Notes under the pieces: generated by a model
Told to the model about the DNA's origin: nothing
Database searches by the model: none
What the model saw: the letters and a program-made list of their open reading frames with translations, nothing else
Made by a program: the position numbers and the translations under genes
Assembly (NCBI GenBank): GCA_034008185.1
Contig: CM067091.1
Coordinates: 7,915,799 to 7,979,798, forward strand
Origin: Gorsachius magnificus
Lineage: Eukaryota; Chordata; Aves; Pelecaniformes; Ardeidae
Length of the DNA: 64,000 nucleotides
Direction: 5' to 3'
Part shown: positions 35,416-48,422 of the stretch, piece by piece
How positions within the stretch are numbered: position 1 is the first letter of the stretch
Layout: every line of letters starts with the position of its first letter

Positions 35416-35639
35416 TGGCAGCTTTGTCTTTCTGGGGTCTTTCCTGGCGTGTGTGGGAGGTGGGGGCAGGGGGATGCATTAACCAGCCCCAAGGCCGTGG
35501 TGGGGGCACAGCTGGCTGCTCCATGCATCGATTTGGGGCACAGCAGCGTGCAGCCCTGGGCCCTGCTGCCAGCACCTGGCACCCCGAAAGCCACTGCTGG
35601 ATGTGGGAGAGAGGCGCCCCTCGCCCACCCCAGCCGGGG

Positions 35640-35850
35640 CTCCCCGGGGAGGGGGCTCGGGGCACAGCCCGGCACCGCGGCCGGGCTCACATGGAGGGGG
35701 CGGGCGGGGGCACCGGGCGGCGGGGCGGGGGCAGGAGCCGGCGGGGCGGGGCCGGGCGGGGCGGGGCCGGGGCGGCTCAGCCGGGGCCGCCTCGCAGCCA
35801 CGAGGTGGTGCTGGCAGCACGCGCTGCGGCTGCGCCCTGCGCCCAGCACG
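35640..35850. promoter_or_regulatory. Orphan GC-box CpG island behind SERINC2
   Basis: Repeated GGGGCGGGGCCGGGCGGGG motifs (Sp1-type) and dense CpG lie only about 230 bases beyond the SERINC2 poly(A) signals. No exon of another gene can be tied to it in this window. It could be a promoter of an unannotated, possibly non-coding transcript or of a gene with a distant second exon. Confidence 0.4.
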
Positions 35851-35852
35851 CG

Positions 35853-36530
35853 GCACCCCGCACCCCTCAGCCCGCACCCCTCAGCCCTCAGCCCGCACCC
35901 CTCAGCCCTCAGCCTCACCCCCCCTCAGCCTGCACCCCGCAGCCTGCAGCCCGCACCCTCAGCCCGCACCCCTCAGCCCTCAGCCTGCACCCCGCACCCC
36001 GCAGCCCTCAGCCCGCACCCCTCAGCCCTCAGCCTGCACCCCGCACCCCTCACCCCTCAGCCCGCACCCCGCACCCCTCAGCCCGCACCCCACACCCCGC
36101 ACCCCTCAGCCTGCACCCCTCAGCCCTCAGCCCGCACCCCTCAGCCCTCAGCCCCACCCGCACCCCCACCCCTCAGCCCGCACCCCGCAGCCCTCAGCCT
36201 GCACCCCTCAGCCTTCATCCCACAGCCCTCAGCCTTCCATCCCGCCCCCCTCAGTCTTCATCCCACACACGTCATCCTGCACCCCTCAGCCTGCACCCCT
36301 CAGCCTTCATCCTGCATCCCTCAGCTTCATCCCGCACCCCTAAATCTGCACCCCACACCCCTCAGCCACACCCCCCGCCTCCTGCACCCCGCATCCCTCA
36401 GCCTGCACCGTGCACTTTCACCCCCTCCTGCATCCCTCAGCCTGCACCCTGCATCATGCGTCCTGCAGCCTTCGTCTTCGCACCTCATTCTGCAACCCCG
36501 CATCCCCATCCTTCATCCTGCACCGTGCAT
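35853..36530. repeat. C-rich minisatellite, CCTCAGCCCGCACC units
   Basis: About 45 imperfect 12-16-base units (CCTCAGCCTGCACCCCGCAC type) run for nearly 700 bases and decay toward the right into TTCATCCTGCACC. All forward frames are open through it, giving long proline/serine/histidine-rich false ORFs. Confidence 0.88.
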
Positions 36531-39500
36531 CGTGCAGGCAACCTGTGCTGGGGTGGGCAGCCTTGGCTGGGGTGTGTGAGCAGTGCTGGGGTGTGTGGCC
36601 TGAGCTAAATTGGGGGGTAGGTGCACTCCCAGAAGCATGTTTGCAGATGTCCCCCACTTTGCTGCTCCAGCCCAGGCCATGTAGGTGGGGGGTGGGGGCT
36701 GCAGGAGCCCCCACTGCAGAGCAGCAACACCTTGGGGAGCTGACTGGCACCTGGGTAACTCATACGTCCCCATATATGCCTTGGGGCATGTGTCACCTAC
36801 CAATGCAACATGGTCCCCACAGCCTGCAGGGACGCGCTCAAACCTTTCCTGTGATGAGCTTTGCCTTTTGCATTTCCCACTGCGCCTGCTGCAGCCCTCC
36901 AGGGCTGTGACTGCTGGCCCCATCCGTGGGCAGCTCCTCATGCCCAACCAGAGCAAGTCCATGGGAGAGAAACCCACGGCACTGGTTCTATGAAACATGC
37001 CCTTGGCTCCCAAATGCCATCCCCAGTGGGGACCCTCTGTGAGGACGAGGATGGCTCCACAGAGCTGACAGCACCCACTGGTTCCACCTGTGACATAGCA
37101 GCAGCTGGAGGTTACACCGCGACAAGGTGTCCCACTCAGGACAAATCTCCAGCTGACCCAGCAGCAAGTCTCTAGCTACCACCAAAATGCCTCATCCCGG
37201 GGATTTTCTCTGAAACAAGAAAGCCTTGTTCTTTCTTTTGGCTCTCCAGCTGTATCCAAACAGCTCCAGTGTGACGCTGCTGGAATAACCCGACGGCAAG
37301 CGCTGATGGGCTCTATCCCCTGCCTGGACTTGGGAAGGTCTGGGTTGCACAAGGGTCAGCTACAAGATTTATTTTCACATCATGCCTCTTATCCATTATA
37401 TATCTAAATAAGAATCATCTTCGCTCACTGTTTTCTTCAGGAGACATTTCAAACCTCTAGCAAATACACCTCACCTCAATGTAACAATCATCGCACTCCC
37501 AAAACAACTAGGGAAACTGAGGTAGGGTGAGTTGGGGTGGCTCTGGCTGTGCTGCTACGGCTGCCAAGACATGCCACATCCAGCATCCTTTGCTTTGGGG
37601 TTTCAGTGAAGAAAAAACCTCCCTGTGGTGGGTTATTGCCTGTATGATGCCGCTGGCTGTATTTATCATCCACGCTTGTCCGGCCATGGAGCATCCCAAG
37701 CAGGACTTCAAGCCACGAGGAAGCCTGGCTGCTGTCGCAAGCCTTGGCTGTAAATTTTAATGCAATTAAAAAAAAAAAAAAGTGTATTGATGGCAAACCC
37801 TCCCCAGGCATGATGCGAGTGATGCTTGTGGGCAGAGATGCCATGTTCAGTCTGGGCCCTCACAATCCCTCCCGGTGCTTGTCATGGGAACGGGGAGTTG
37901 TGGCTGTTCTGCATTTGCTTGTTAGCAAGTAAAGTTCAGTTCTGAGTCCAGATGTGCTGTCATCTGCAGGCAGGGAGGATGGGGAGCAATCCCCTGCCCG
38001 CTGGGCACCACCGCTGAGCTCACCCAGGTCCATGGGAGAGGCTTCTGAAGGGAAGGGAAGTGTCCGCATGCTGTGCATATGCCCTGCAGCAGCAGCTACA
38101 CTTTTGGAAAGATAGTTGGGTATTTAAGACATCTATGGCAGGGTCTGGTTGCTCCAGCTCTGCCAGTGGTGATGAGCTACAGGCTTTCTCCAAAGCGTGC
38201 CCCATTTAGACAGCATCTTCGGCCTCCAGGTTTGGGTGGCTTCAGCAACATGTCCATTTGCAGGTGTGGGACAGCCTGTGGCACTTGCAGCCACCTTGTT
38301 TCAGAAGTGGAGTGGCCCCTTTCATTCTGATTTCTGGGTTTTTTTTGCCATCGATACACCTTTTTTCATCGGCAAACATCTGCCATCTTTTGCTCAGCAG
38401 AAAGCACAGCCCTGGGGGGGGTCCCCTCCTCCCCATCAGGCACCCGAGTCGCAGCCCCAGCCCGGAGAGCAGGATCAGACCATGCACGTGCCGGGAAATC
38501 CACATACTGGCACCGGCACTATCTACCAATGTGGCTTTAATTGCTCTAATTTGCTCTCCCTGGGGAGGGGCTACCTCAGAATGATGGATATGGAGGAAAT
38601 AAGGGTAACGTGGGAAACTGGGGAGCCCAGGCAAAGTGACTCAGCAGTTTGCTTTACAAAAGATAACTATGACCACTGTGTTGCCAAATTAAACTGAATT
38701 TAAAGGCAGGGATGGGGATGGTTACCCTCCTGGAGCTGCTTGGGTCATCAAGAGGTTTAGGACCACGCAGAGGGGGGACCCTCCAGCAATACCCAGGTCC
38801 CAAACTGGTCCCCTGCCCACCCTGGTCCCCTGCCTGCCCCGGTCCCCAGGCGATGCCAGCGCTGTCAGGGGCTCCACAGCGTCATTTGTCCTCTTTAATG
38901 CATGGTCTCCCTTGTTTTTTATTTTATTCATGGGATTAACACATCAGGCAGCAGCCGGACTGGCTTTTGCTCAAAAGAGGAGGGGAAAGCGTTTACATAA
39001 TTCATTTAAATGAGGCACCCGGGGAAATCCAAATTGGACTTCCAGCATGTTTACAGTGCCACACAGAGCCCCATGATCCGCATCTGGAGCCATTAATGCC
39101 TCCCAGACGGACCACAGAGCATGTATAATTAATTGTGGAGCACAACCATTGCCCAGCCTCTGAAGATAACGCTCTGAGGCAGACGCAGCATCTCCCAATG
39201 CTGTCCCCCCTGAGGTGTGGATTTATTTCAGTGGGTCTTTTCTTTTCCCCAAGAAGTTCAGCCAAGCTTCCTTGGGGTAGGAAGATGCTGGGGAATTGGT
39301 GGGGTTAAAGCAGCAGGAGGAACAAGCCGAGATGGACTGCAAAATCACGGTTGCTTGGCTGGGCTTGTGGGCAAGCATCGCCTGCGAGGACTCCCTGGTC
39401 CGTGCTTGAGCCCAGCAGAGCCCCGCAGCGATGGGCAGGGACAGGGCTGAGCCCTGCCCCAGGGAAGGGGTGAGAGGGACCCCACGGAGGGAAAAACCCC

Positions 39501-42500
39501 ACTGCAGCGGGGAGCAAACAGACCAGCACCGGTTAGCCCCAAATAACCCCATTTTGTCTTGCAGAGGCACGGACCAAGCATCCCCTGGTCGGATGTGTGG
39601 GGAGGTTTGCTGCTGGGGGAGGCATTGGGGGCGCTCCAGGGGACCTGGCCGTGTGCTCAGCGCCCTCCCTGCCCTTGGGGAATTGCTCCCCGTGTTTCCA
39701 TCAGGTGAAACGGGGCTGATATTGCTCCCTTGGGTGCTCTCCAGCTGCAGCGCCCGGAGGCAGAGCCTGCTCTGACCTGGGCTGGCTGCCAGCCATGGTC
39801 TGGCATGGTGGTTTGTGGGTTTCTGAGAAGGTGCCCCCGGCCTTGCAGGGAAACACGGGGGCACCTCAACGCGTTCAAACACTTTGTTTCTAAAACCCCA
39901 GAGTGGGGAGTGACTCCTCTGCCTCCCTGCTGCTTTCTGGAGCGGCTTTCTCTACCTTGAGCATTGCTTTGAAGAGCAAAGGAGGGATGCAAAGGAAGGC
40001 AGGGAGTAAAAAAATTAAAAAATCAAGTTTGAACCCTGCTGCTAGAGAAACATCTGTATCTATAAATATCTGCCGATGTGAGTGGGAACAGGCTGTATCT
40101 CCAGCAGCTCCCTAAGGCAGCGGAGCAGCCTCGCCCCGGCTAACCTCATTCCAACACATGCTCCTGTAACACACACAAGGCGCTACAGCTTTGCAGGCAT
40201 TTTTGAGGGATAAAAAAACCCAAACTGGTCTTTAAAAAAAAAAGAAAGAAATGAGTGGTGTCTTCTAGTTTGCAGCTTGGTCACAGGGAGGGTGAGCCGT
40301 GGCCCTGGGGGATGTGACCTGCTCTCCAGGGTACAGCAGGGCTCTCCCGCGGGTCCTCGCTGGGACATGATGTCCTGCTGCCGGTCCCCACCCTGCTGCC
40401 ACCCCTTTCAGTGGCCTTCTCCGTCCCTCCGGCCTGGCTCATGTATGCTCAGAGAAACCCGTATCAAGTGCAGACTTTTTTCTTCACCGCGCACAAACCC
40501 TCCTGCAGCCACGGCGGCCCTGGAGCAGGGAGATGCTTACCCAGATGGGAAAACACTGAGCTCCTGGATAGATCCACCCCTGCCTTGACGGTCTGCAGGA
40601 GCCCAGCACCAGCCCTGGGGCAGCAGGATAGGATGGTGGCCAGGAGGACACAGCCCCCCACGGGCTCGAGCTGGCCCTTGCACATGCTAGTGGCCGAAGA
40701 ACTTTCTCAGCAGGGTTTTGCTCTGCAAGTGCTGACCATCACTGCTCCAGGTTGCTTCCACCGGGGAGATGTCCCTCACTGCCCAGCCAGGGACAGGAAG
40801 GGGCTGTCAGTGGCCACCACCACTGCCACCTGCATTGGTCAGGATTTCCCATCAGAATTGCTCTTCAGCCAGGCGTTTCCCACACCCCAGCTCACACCAT
40901 GCAATGCTCAGTGGCTCCCAGGGGTCTGAGCCCTTTCCAGATATGTACGTGACCTCCTGCTGCCCAGGAGCCGTGTCTGCTGGTGCAAGAAAGGGAACAA
41001 GACAGGGACCTTTCCCCAGTGTGGGAATTGCTGAAGCCTCAGCTGCAAAGAGGTCCCTGCAAGCTCTTGCTGATGCTGGGGTGGGTTTCCACTGGTGAAG
41101 AACATAACCACGTTCAGGTTTTCCAGAACCCAAATTAGAATTAACACTGGGCCCAGAGACATGGAGCCACCTCTGAACACCCCCAAATCCTTCTTCAGAC
41201 CACATGGAGTCAGCAAAGGGGGAGATGAGTTTGCCGGGACTCTGCAGACCTCCCTGTTGCCCCTGCAGCTGATTGGGGGAGCAGGGTACACAGGGGGCAC
41301 CCCAGAGCTTCTCCAGGCAACAGCCACAGGGTCATCCCACATTGCTCAGTTCCCCATAAAGTAAATCCCGTCCTTCACCCCTCCTTGATAGTAGGAGCCT
41401 GCATGCACATGCACTTCAAGAGGTTATAGGGCATCTCCTTTCCCATCCACAGGAAAACTGCCCTCTTCCAGCTAAAACCCACAGTCCCAGTGCCTGCTCT
41501 GGGGCTGCCCAGCTCCCTGTGACACCCCATGGGGTGGCCCCCCAAGCTGCTCTTGGAAGGCCTTTTCTCCAAGCCACCCAACACCCCTGTGATGCTTTTT
41601 TCCTAGCATCATCTATGTTATCTGTGCCTGGATTGGGGCCATAAGTCCCCAGGCATCCACTATGGCGCAGTCATTTGGCTCAAGGAAGGTGGGGGCTGAG
41701 CCCCCCGGCTCAGAAAATCCCAGGGGACTGAGCAAGGAGTGGAAACATTTGCTCTGACAGATGCTTGCACCTTTGGCTCTTTCAGCCGGGTCCCACTTCA
41801 ACTTTTATTTCTGGCTTCGCTCCTCCCAAAATGCCAGCGAGGTGACATCACGTCCTGGCTTTGCAAGGACTCAGCTCGCTCCAGGTCCTGGAGAAACCCC
41901 ATCCCACGAGCATCCTCTGGCCCGGCCCGCTGCTGCCCGTCACGTAGAGCCGCCGCAGATGTCTGCACCACCCCACGCGGGGGACACTGGGGACCCTCGG
42001 AGCTGGCGCACGTGTCAGCGATGAAGGCAGCGGTGTGGGAAGCACAGGCTGCCCTTACGTCACCCTCCTCCACGGGGTCTTCTCAGGATCACCGGAGCAG
42101 TTTTGTTTTGTTTTTTTCTTTTTTACTTTTTTTCCCTTCCTTTTTTTTTTCCCCAACTCCCTGCAACAAGTAGGACTTTTCATAAGCCGCTTCCCTCCCC
42201 CTCTTTTCCTCTCTGACTCATTCCTTTCTGCCCTTGCAGCTAGGGATGTGCAGCTCCCCACGTCCCACAGCAGGACTCTCCCTCCAGCCGGGCGGTCCGC
42301 AGAGAGGCAATCCTGGGGTGAGGGACAACGAGGGACGTAATGCAATAAAGCGCCCATTTTCTTCCCTTTGGAACTAATTCTAGCAGTGAATTCCCACGCA
42401 AGAAATAAACAACTTGCTCATCTCGAAGACGTTCATAAGCAGAAATGCCCCTGCCCCGGCAGCAGAGGGGTCTTTCATGGAGCTTTAATGCAGGCGGGAG

Positions 42501-45500
42501 GTGCGGCAGGGTGAGGACAGGCTGGCCAGAGTCTGGCCACCGAGCCAGCCTGCTGCTCCAGGCTGGGATGCTGCCCTGTGCCATCCCCGTCAGAGTCCTG
42601 CTGACGGCTGGGGAGGGAGCAGGGGGGGGCTACCCGAGGTCCCCAGGTCCCAGCGGGGTTGGGAGCGGGGTTGGCTGCCGATACCTGGAGTTTGTCCTCA
42701 AAATGGCAGCCTGACCTCACTGGCAAGTGCTGTCACACAGCAGCCACATGCTTCATCCTTTCCCCACACCAGTGTTAGTGACCTGCAAAGCCTACGGAGT
42801 AAGCACACCTGAAGGCTGCCCATCCTTTTCCTGTCCCCAGGGCCCTCCAGCCACTGCTGCAGCAGTTTTACTTGGGCAAAATGGCAGGGAACAAACCCCC
42901 TCCTGCCCCCAGCCCCTTCCATCCACCTCCCCTTGTCTATAAAGGATGCAGCGGCGCCAAACCCAGATACTGACCTCTCTTGCAGCATCACACCCCAACC
43001 CCACCTCTAATCCCAGCACCCCACACCAGCCTGGACCCACTAGCCCCATTAAGGGGAGTTCATACCCCATTAAAGGGGGTTAAACAGACTGGAGGAGTGG
43101 CTAGTGTCACACAGAAAGCCAGGCCCATGTTGGGGTTATAAACTGGTGTTTGTGACACCCAAACCTGCACAGGACACCCCTTGTTGTGGTGCAGCTCACC
43201 CTGGAGCTGCAGTGGTGGGAACGTGCTGAACTCTGCCTTGAACACGTGTGGGTCCATCGCTCCACGGTGCTTCAGTCCCATCCCGCCTCCAGATGCAGGC
43301 AGGTTGTTAATGATCAGCACCGTTTGGGGCAGTAATTAAATAAGGTAATATCACAACTAGCAGGGCTGTTGCAGGAACACGTGTGGCCAGCAAACAGCCC
43401 GCGTTGTGCTTGGGGAAACATTGGCAGCACCTTTTCTTTGTGATGCTGCAAACAGCTTTCGTGCTTAAAAAAATCAAAGGAAATTGCTGCAGTTTCGCTA
43501 AGTCGGAGGAAATCTGATTAAATAAACAAACAAAATGGCCTTTCAGCTGAAAGGAATCACTCCATATGCAGAGCTCCTGCCAGCCAGGCCTCCCCATGCG
43601 AGGGAGGGAAGGGACGGGGCGTGGGCTGGTGGCATCTCCCCATCCCGCCGCTCTCCATCACCATGTGGACCTCTGGGAGCGGGAACCCCCCCAGGCTGCT
43701 CCATGCTCCTCACACTTGCAATCAGGTGCAACCTGAGCTTGCACTTAATTAGCACAATCTGTTGCTCAGGCTGAGTAAGGCAATGCCACTAATCCATGCA
43801 AAGGAGCAGCTGAGCACACGCAGCCTGGCATCTGCCTCCTCCCAAACGCTGGCGATATCCCCTGCAGGGCAAAACCCAGTGCCGGTGGCAGGGCTGTTCA
43901 AACAGAGGGAGACTGGCGGCTGGTGGAGAACTACTCTGTCACGGGGATATCGATGCATGGGGGAGCTGGGGTGGCTGCTGTATGAGAGAGGTGTATTAGT
44001 ACTGGCGGTTTGCTAGGGGCAGGAGGGCACACGCGTGCCCGGAGGCAGGGACCAGCTTCTGCTCAGCTCTGTGCCGGTTCTGTGATTTATATAGTTTGCA
44101 GGAGGTCAGGCAGGGGAATGGGCAGGGAGTACAAAGGCAGGAGTTGAAACACGTCAGCCTGGTGGTTCACATGAAAGCATGGGTGGATCCTAGTGCAATG
44201 CAGTGACAATAAACGTGCAAAAGGTTTTGGGGGTAAATGCAGTAGGGTGCTACAGGAATGTAGTTTGATCCCTGTGCATTTGTGTCAGTAAATGTCTTTT
44301 TCTACACTGAAATCTTTACTCGTGCTCTGGAAAGGGCAAAGCTCCAGGCTGTGCTCTCCGGTGTGCAAGGAGGATGAACCTCGGTGCCACTACAGTGCCC
44401 GCTCCTACAAGATTGCAGCCTGGATTTGCAGAAGGATTTAAGGGCTTAGCTTCCACTGCTCAGGCACCAAAGTGCCTTTGAGGGTCTGGGCTGGAGGATT
44501 TACATGCAATTTGCCGCTATAATTTTGTTGCTTCTAGTGGAAACGGCTGGGAAGTGAGGAGGGCTGATGCCTCCCCTCGCAGCAATGCCCTGAGCTCCTG
44601 CTCCCTGACCGGGCACCACAGCGATGCCCAGGGTCCCCTCTGGGTGCTGCGAAAGGAGCCCAGACCTGGCTGTGGGTGGTATCGGCCTTGCATTGCTCTT
44701 CCTCAGTGCCAGATCGCTTTGCTTCCTGCATTTTGAGAGAGGAGGGCTTTTTGCCAAACTGCTTAAAAACCTGCAAACACACATTTGTGTGCTAGAGACC
44801 ATGAAAGCCCCCAAATCTCTGCTGCTGGGACCCAGCCGGATGGATGCATGAGCAAGCTGTTGCCCAAGGAAATCAGTTGCTGTGGGAGCTGAGGTCCCCG
44901 GGGGGTGACACACGCGGTGCCCTGGGGACAGTAGAGGCACATCAGCCTCCACCACCTTCCTCCTCTCCCCTGCTGCCAGCCCTGGGCACGGTGCGGGCCG
45001 CAGCGGGAGGCTGGGGTGGGGGCGGGGGGTGCATCCCCTCCCACGGCAAACCATCTGGGGCTGCAATGAGTGAAGCTCAGCTGATAGCGAGCAAAGCTTC
45101 CAGCAACAGTGGGCGCGGGGACTGGGGCGAGGACGGCTCGTCTCTGCGGCCCCCACTTCCAGCAATGCTGCTGGGGGGAGCTGGGGCTAGGAAACGAACA
45201 GACATGTTTTTTCCAGGAGATAAGGGCTAAGGAGGAGGTAGGGGAACGTGCTTTATTAAACTGGTTGCTCCAGAGTGGGACCTGAACAGGGAAAGAGTTC
45301 TGCTGGAAGAGCCTCTTCCCTGCGCAGGGCGCCCGGGTGCCTGTCCCCGCGTCTCCCCAGGGATGGCAGCTGCTCAGGCAGCCTCTCCCTTTCTCACAGT
45401 CTTGTGCTGTGGTTGTCATGAGGATATCAAAAATAAATGAGCAGCTCAGGCTCTCGCCTGGGGAGTTGCAAGCCTCCATGGCTGGATGCAGCCATGGTCG

Positions 45501-47600
45501 TGCTCCATCTCTCCAGCTACCTGTGAGGCTGGTCCAGCACAGCCAGCGTGAGAGCATCTGAGTGCTCGTGATGGAGCACCCCGAGCATACCAACACCCCT
45601 GGGACAGACGGTTCTGCACCCAGAGCTGGTCCTGGATTGTGCCCTGTGTCACATCAGGGCTGCCCGGTGCAGCAGGCACGGGGCACCGTGGGTGTGCAGG
45701 GTCCCATCCTGCTTGTGCTCAGCTGCCCTGGGACATTGCCTAGTGTTTACTCCGGGAGCTGAGGGGTGTATCTGTAAACCCACGTGAGCCCACGATCAAC
45801 CCTAAACACATCATTCCTGACAGATGTTTCTCTCTCTGGGCCTTAAATCCCCTGGTGAAAAGTTAAATCCCTCTGGCCCTGGGGATGCTGCATCCTCCCT
45901 AGGCAAACCCCTTGGGCGCTGGCCCCGCAGGTCCCTCGCTGCAGCGGCTGCTCCCGTGCTCCCCATGCACCTCTGCAGGCAGGCGGCACTGCACGCCCGC
46001 GCCCCCCCCACACCCCTCATTGAGCAGCCTGGCATCTTCACGTGTCTTGCAGTTATTTTCCTGTTTGGGCGTCCCAAAGTGCTGTTTATCAGTTGTGACA
46101 GCTTGACACGGCTGACTCATGCTCAGCGTGTGATCGGCTCTAACCCCCAGCTCTTCTCCTCCCTGAGCTCCCACCAGCCCCTTGTGCCGTCCGCGCTCGT
46201 CCCGCCGAGCAGCTTGGCCTGGGCACGGGGGCTTGTGCTTGTTCCTCGTGTGGGGCCGCCTGCTTTTTCACAGCAACCTCTCCAAATTTGCAAGAGTGCT
46301 GCGAACACCAGCCCTGTCCTCCAGCGTGTTGGTGGGACTGCTTTGGTGCAACCTGGAAAATTAACATATTCCTCCATAGAGAGCCTGTAGTCATAAACAG
46401 GAGCGCTGAGTGGCACCATTTAATGAAGAGCGTTAATGAGCATTATTTAATGAAGATGTTGGACTTTTATTGTCTTTCCTTTGCCATTATTTACAGTTGG
46501 AGACACTGAGGCACTCAAGGACCTCAAGGAAGCCCTTCCTATAGCAGGAAATCTGGTGTTTTGGCCCCAGACTGATGCTCTGCTTCCCCTTGTCCTTCCC
46601 ACATTGCACTTCTTGGCCACGGGTAGGACCAGAAACCAAACAAACCCCAGCCATTGTCTGAGGCCAGGGGGGGTGTGTGTCTTCTTCTGGCATCCCACCA
46701 CCAAATAGCTGCGTAACCCCATTTTCTCTATGTAACCAGAATAACAGAGTTTGCCAAAGAGAAGCGCTCACCAGCGTTGCAGCCTGACAGGGGAAAGGTT
46801 GCAGGTGAAGATGGTTTAAGGGCAGTTTGTTTGCCAGGATTTGCTCTATGCTCTCCCCTGTGCTTTGGTAACCAGGCATCTTCAGGGTGCGCATCTGCTT
46901 GTTAATCTTTCCCTGATTTTTATGAATCGAGCAGCTCAATCTGTGTTGCATTGCAGCTTCCCATTTTCCTACACAGGTGCAAGCCATAGTCGCAGTGAAG
47001 TAAATGGCAGAGATTCGGCCCCAGAAGCAAACTCCTGGGGCTGTGAGCATCAGCCACAGGCTGCCAGTTCCCAGTCTGCAATACTCCTGATGTGCATTAT
47101 TTTTAAGAGAGGATGAGATGGGCTTTAGTACGGTTTTGAAAAAGGATGCAAGCTGGCAGGCTGGGATTGCTGGATCTTATTTGCAACTGCTCTGTGCCCT
47201 GGGACATTGTGGAAGGAGCATGAATGTGGCCGTAGCAAAGCTGTTCTCCTTTCCAGGGACACAGTGCATCCCTTGGCAGAAGTCCCTCGGCTGGGCTGCC
47301 CAGCCCGAGGGGAGAAAGTCAAGCAAGGTCTGGAGAGCAAAGGAGGCTGAGTGGAAAATGAGATGCAGGAGGGACTGGGAGGGATGTGGGAAGAAATCCT
47401 TAAGGGTTCCCATAGTCGATAGTTGGGCTTATCAAAGAAAGGGCTTGGTTAAAAAAGACAGTGGAAAAGACCATAAAAACACCACTGAAAAAGCTTTGTA
47501 AAGGCCAAATGAGCTGAAGCAATATAGAAATTACCCCTTCTTAGAATAATAAAGGGGTTTTCTGTGTACAGGGACTGTCAGGAGAAGCGGCAGGCTGGAT
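36531..47600. other. Intergenic DNA, no gene recognised
   Basis: No supported coding exon is found on either strand. Features noted: a SINE-like scrap at 37,511-37,522, an A-run at 37,768-37,781, an AT-rich block at 38,910-39,230, a T-rich tract at 42,103-42,150 and an AT-rich block at 43,440-43,530. Confidence 0.5.
38910..39230. promoter_or_regulatory. Candidate conserved non-coding element
   Basis: This evenly AT-rich, non-repetitive block (ATAATTCATTTAAATGAGG, TATAATTAATTGTGG, CATTAATGCC) has no open frame and clear boundaries against G/C-rich flanks. That pattern is typical of developmental enhancers; the call is inference. Confidence 0.3.
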
Positions 47601-47616
47601 CCAGCATGGTGGGTCA

Positions 47617-48422
47617 ACCCAGCAACTCTCTTCTAACCTGATGAAGTTCAACAAGGGCAAGTGTCGGGTGCTGCACCTGGGGAGGTTGAACCCCATGCAC
47701 CAGTACAGGCTGGGGGCTGACCTGCTGGAAAGCAGCTCTGCTGAGAGGGACCTGGGAGTCCTGGTGGACGACAAGCTGACCATGAGCCAGCAGTGTGCCC
47801 TTGTTGCCAAGAAGGCCAATGGCATCCTGGGGTGCATTAAGAGGAGAGTGGCCAGCAGGTCGAGGGAGGTTATCCTCCCCCTCTACTCTGCCCCACTGAG
47901 ACCCCATCTGGAGCACTGTGTCCAGTTCTGGCTCCACAGTTCAAGAAGGATGAGGAATGCCTAGAGAGAGTCCAGAGGAGGGCTACAAAGATGGTGAGGA
48001 GACTGGAGCATCTCCCCTATGGGGAAAGGCTGAGGGAGCTGGGCTTGTTCAGCCTGGAGAAGAGAAGACTGAGAGGGGATCTCATCAACATGTACAAATA
48101 TCTTAAGGGTGGATGTCACAAGGACAGAGCCAGACTCTTCTCAGTGGTGCCCAGCACCAGGACAAGGGGCAATGGGCACAAACCGAAACATAAGAGGTTT
48201 CAGTTGAATATGCGGAAGAACTTCTTTACTTTGAGGGTGACCAAGCCCTGGCCCAGGCTGCCCAGGGGGGCTGTGGAGTCTCCTTCTCTGGAGATACTCA
48301 ACCCCCGCCTGGACGATGTCCTGTGCACCCTGCTCTGGGTGAGCCTGCTTGAGCAGGGGGGTCGGACTGGGTGATCTCCTGAGGTCCCTTCCAACCCCTG
48401 CCATCCTCGGATTCTGTGATAA
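47617..48422 (+). mobile_element. CR1 LINE, 5'-truncated, pol C-terminus plus 3' end
   Basis: Plus-strand copy of the CR1 ORF2 C-terminus. 47,641-47,964 reads [17 protein letters not shown], then [13 protein letters not shown] and [11 protein letters not shown]. The frame shifts near 47,940 and continues as [20 protein letters not shown] and [15 protein letters not shown], then [20 protein letters not shown]. The copy ends in the CR1 3' region GGTCCCTTCCAACCC and the tail GGATTCTGTGAT at 48,421. The left boundary is approximate; CR1-like sequence may start near 47,560. Confidence 0.93.

Noticed and set aside
35307..36608. Open frames of 433 and 376 codons on the plus strand and 311 on the minus strand around 35-36.6 kb
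   Set aside because: They run through the SERINC2 3' UTR, a CpG island and a CCTCAGCCCGCACC minisatellite. Composition is pure repeat and no domain or splice context supports them.
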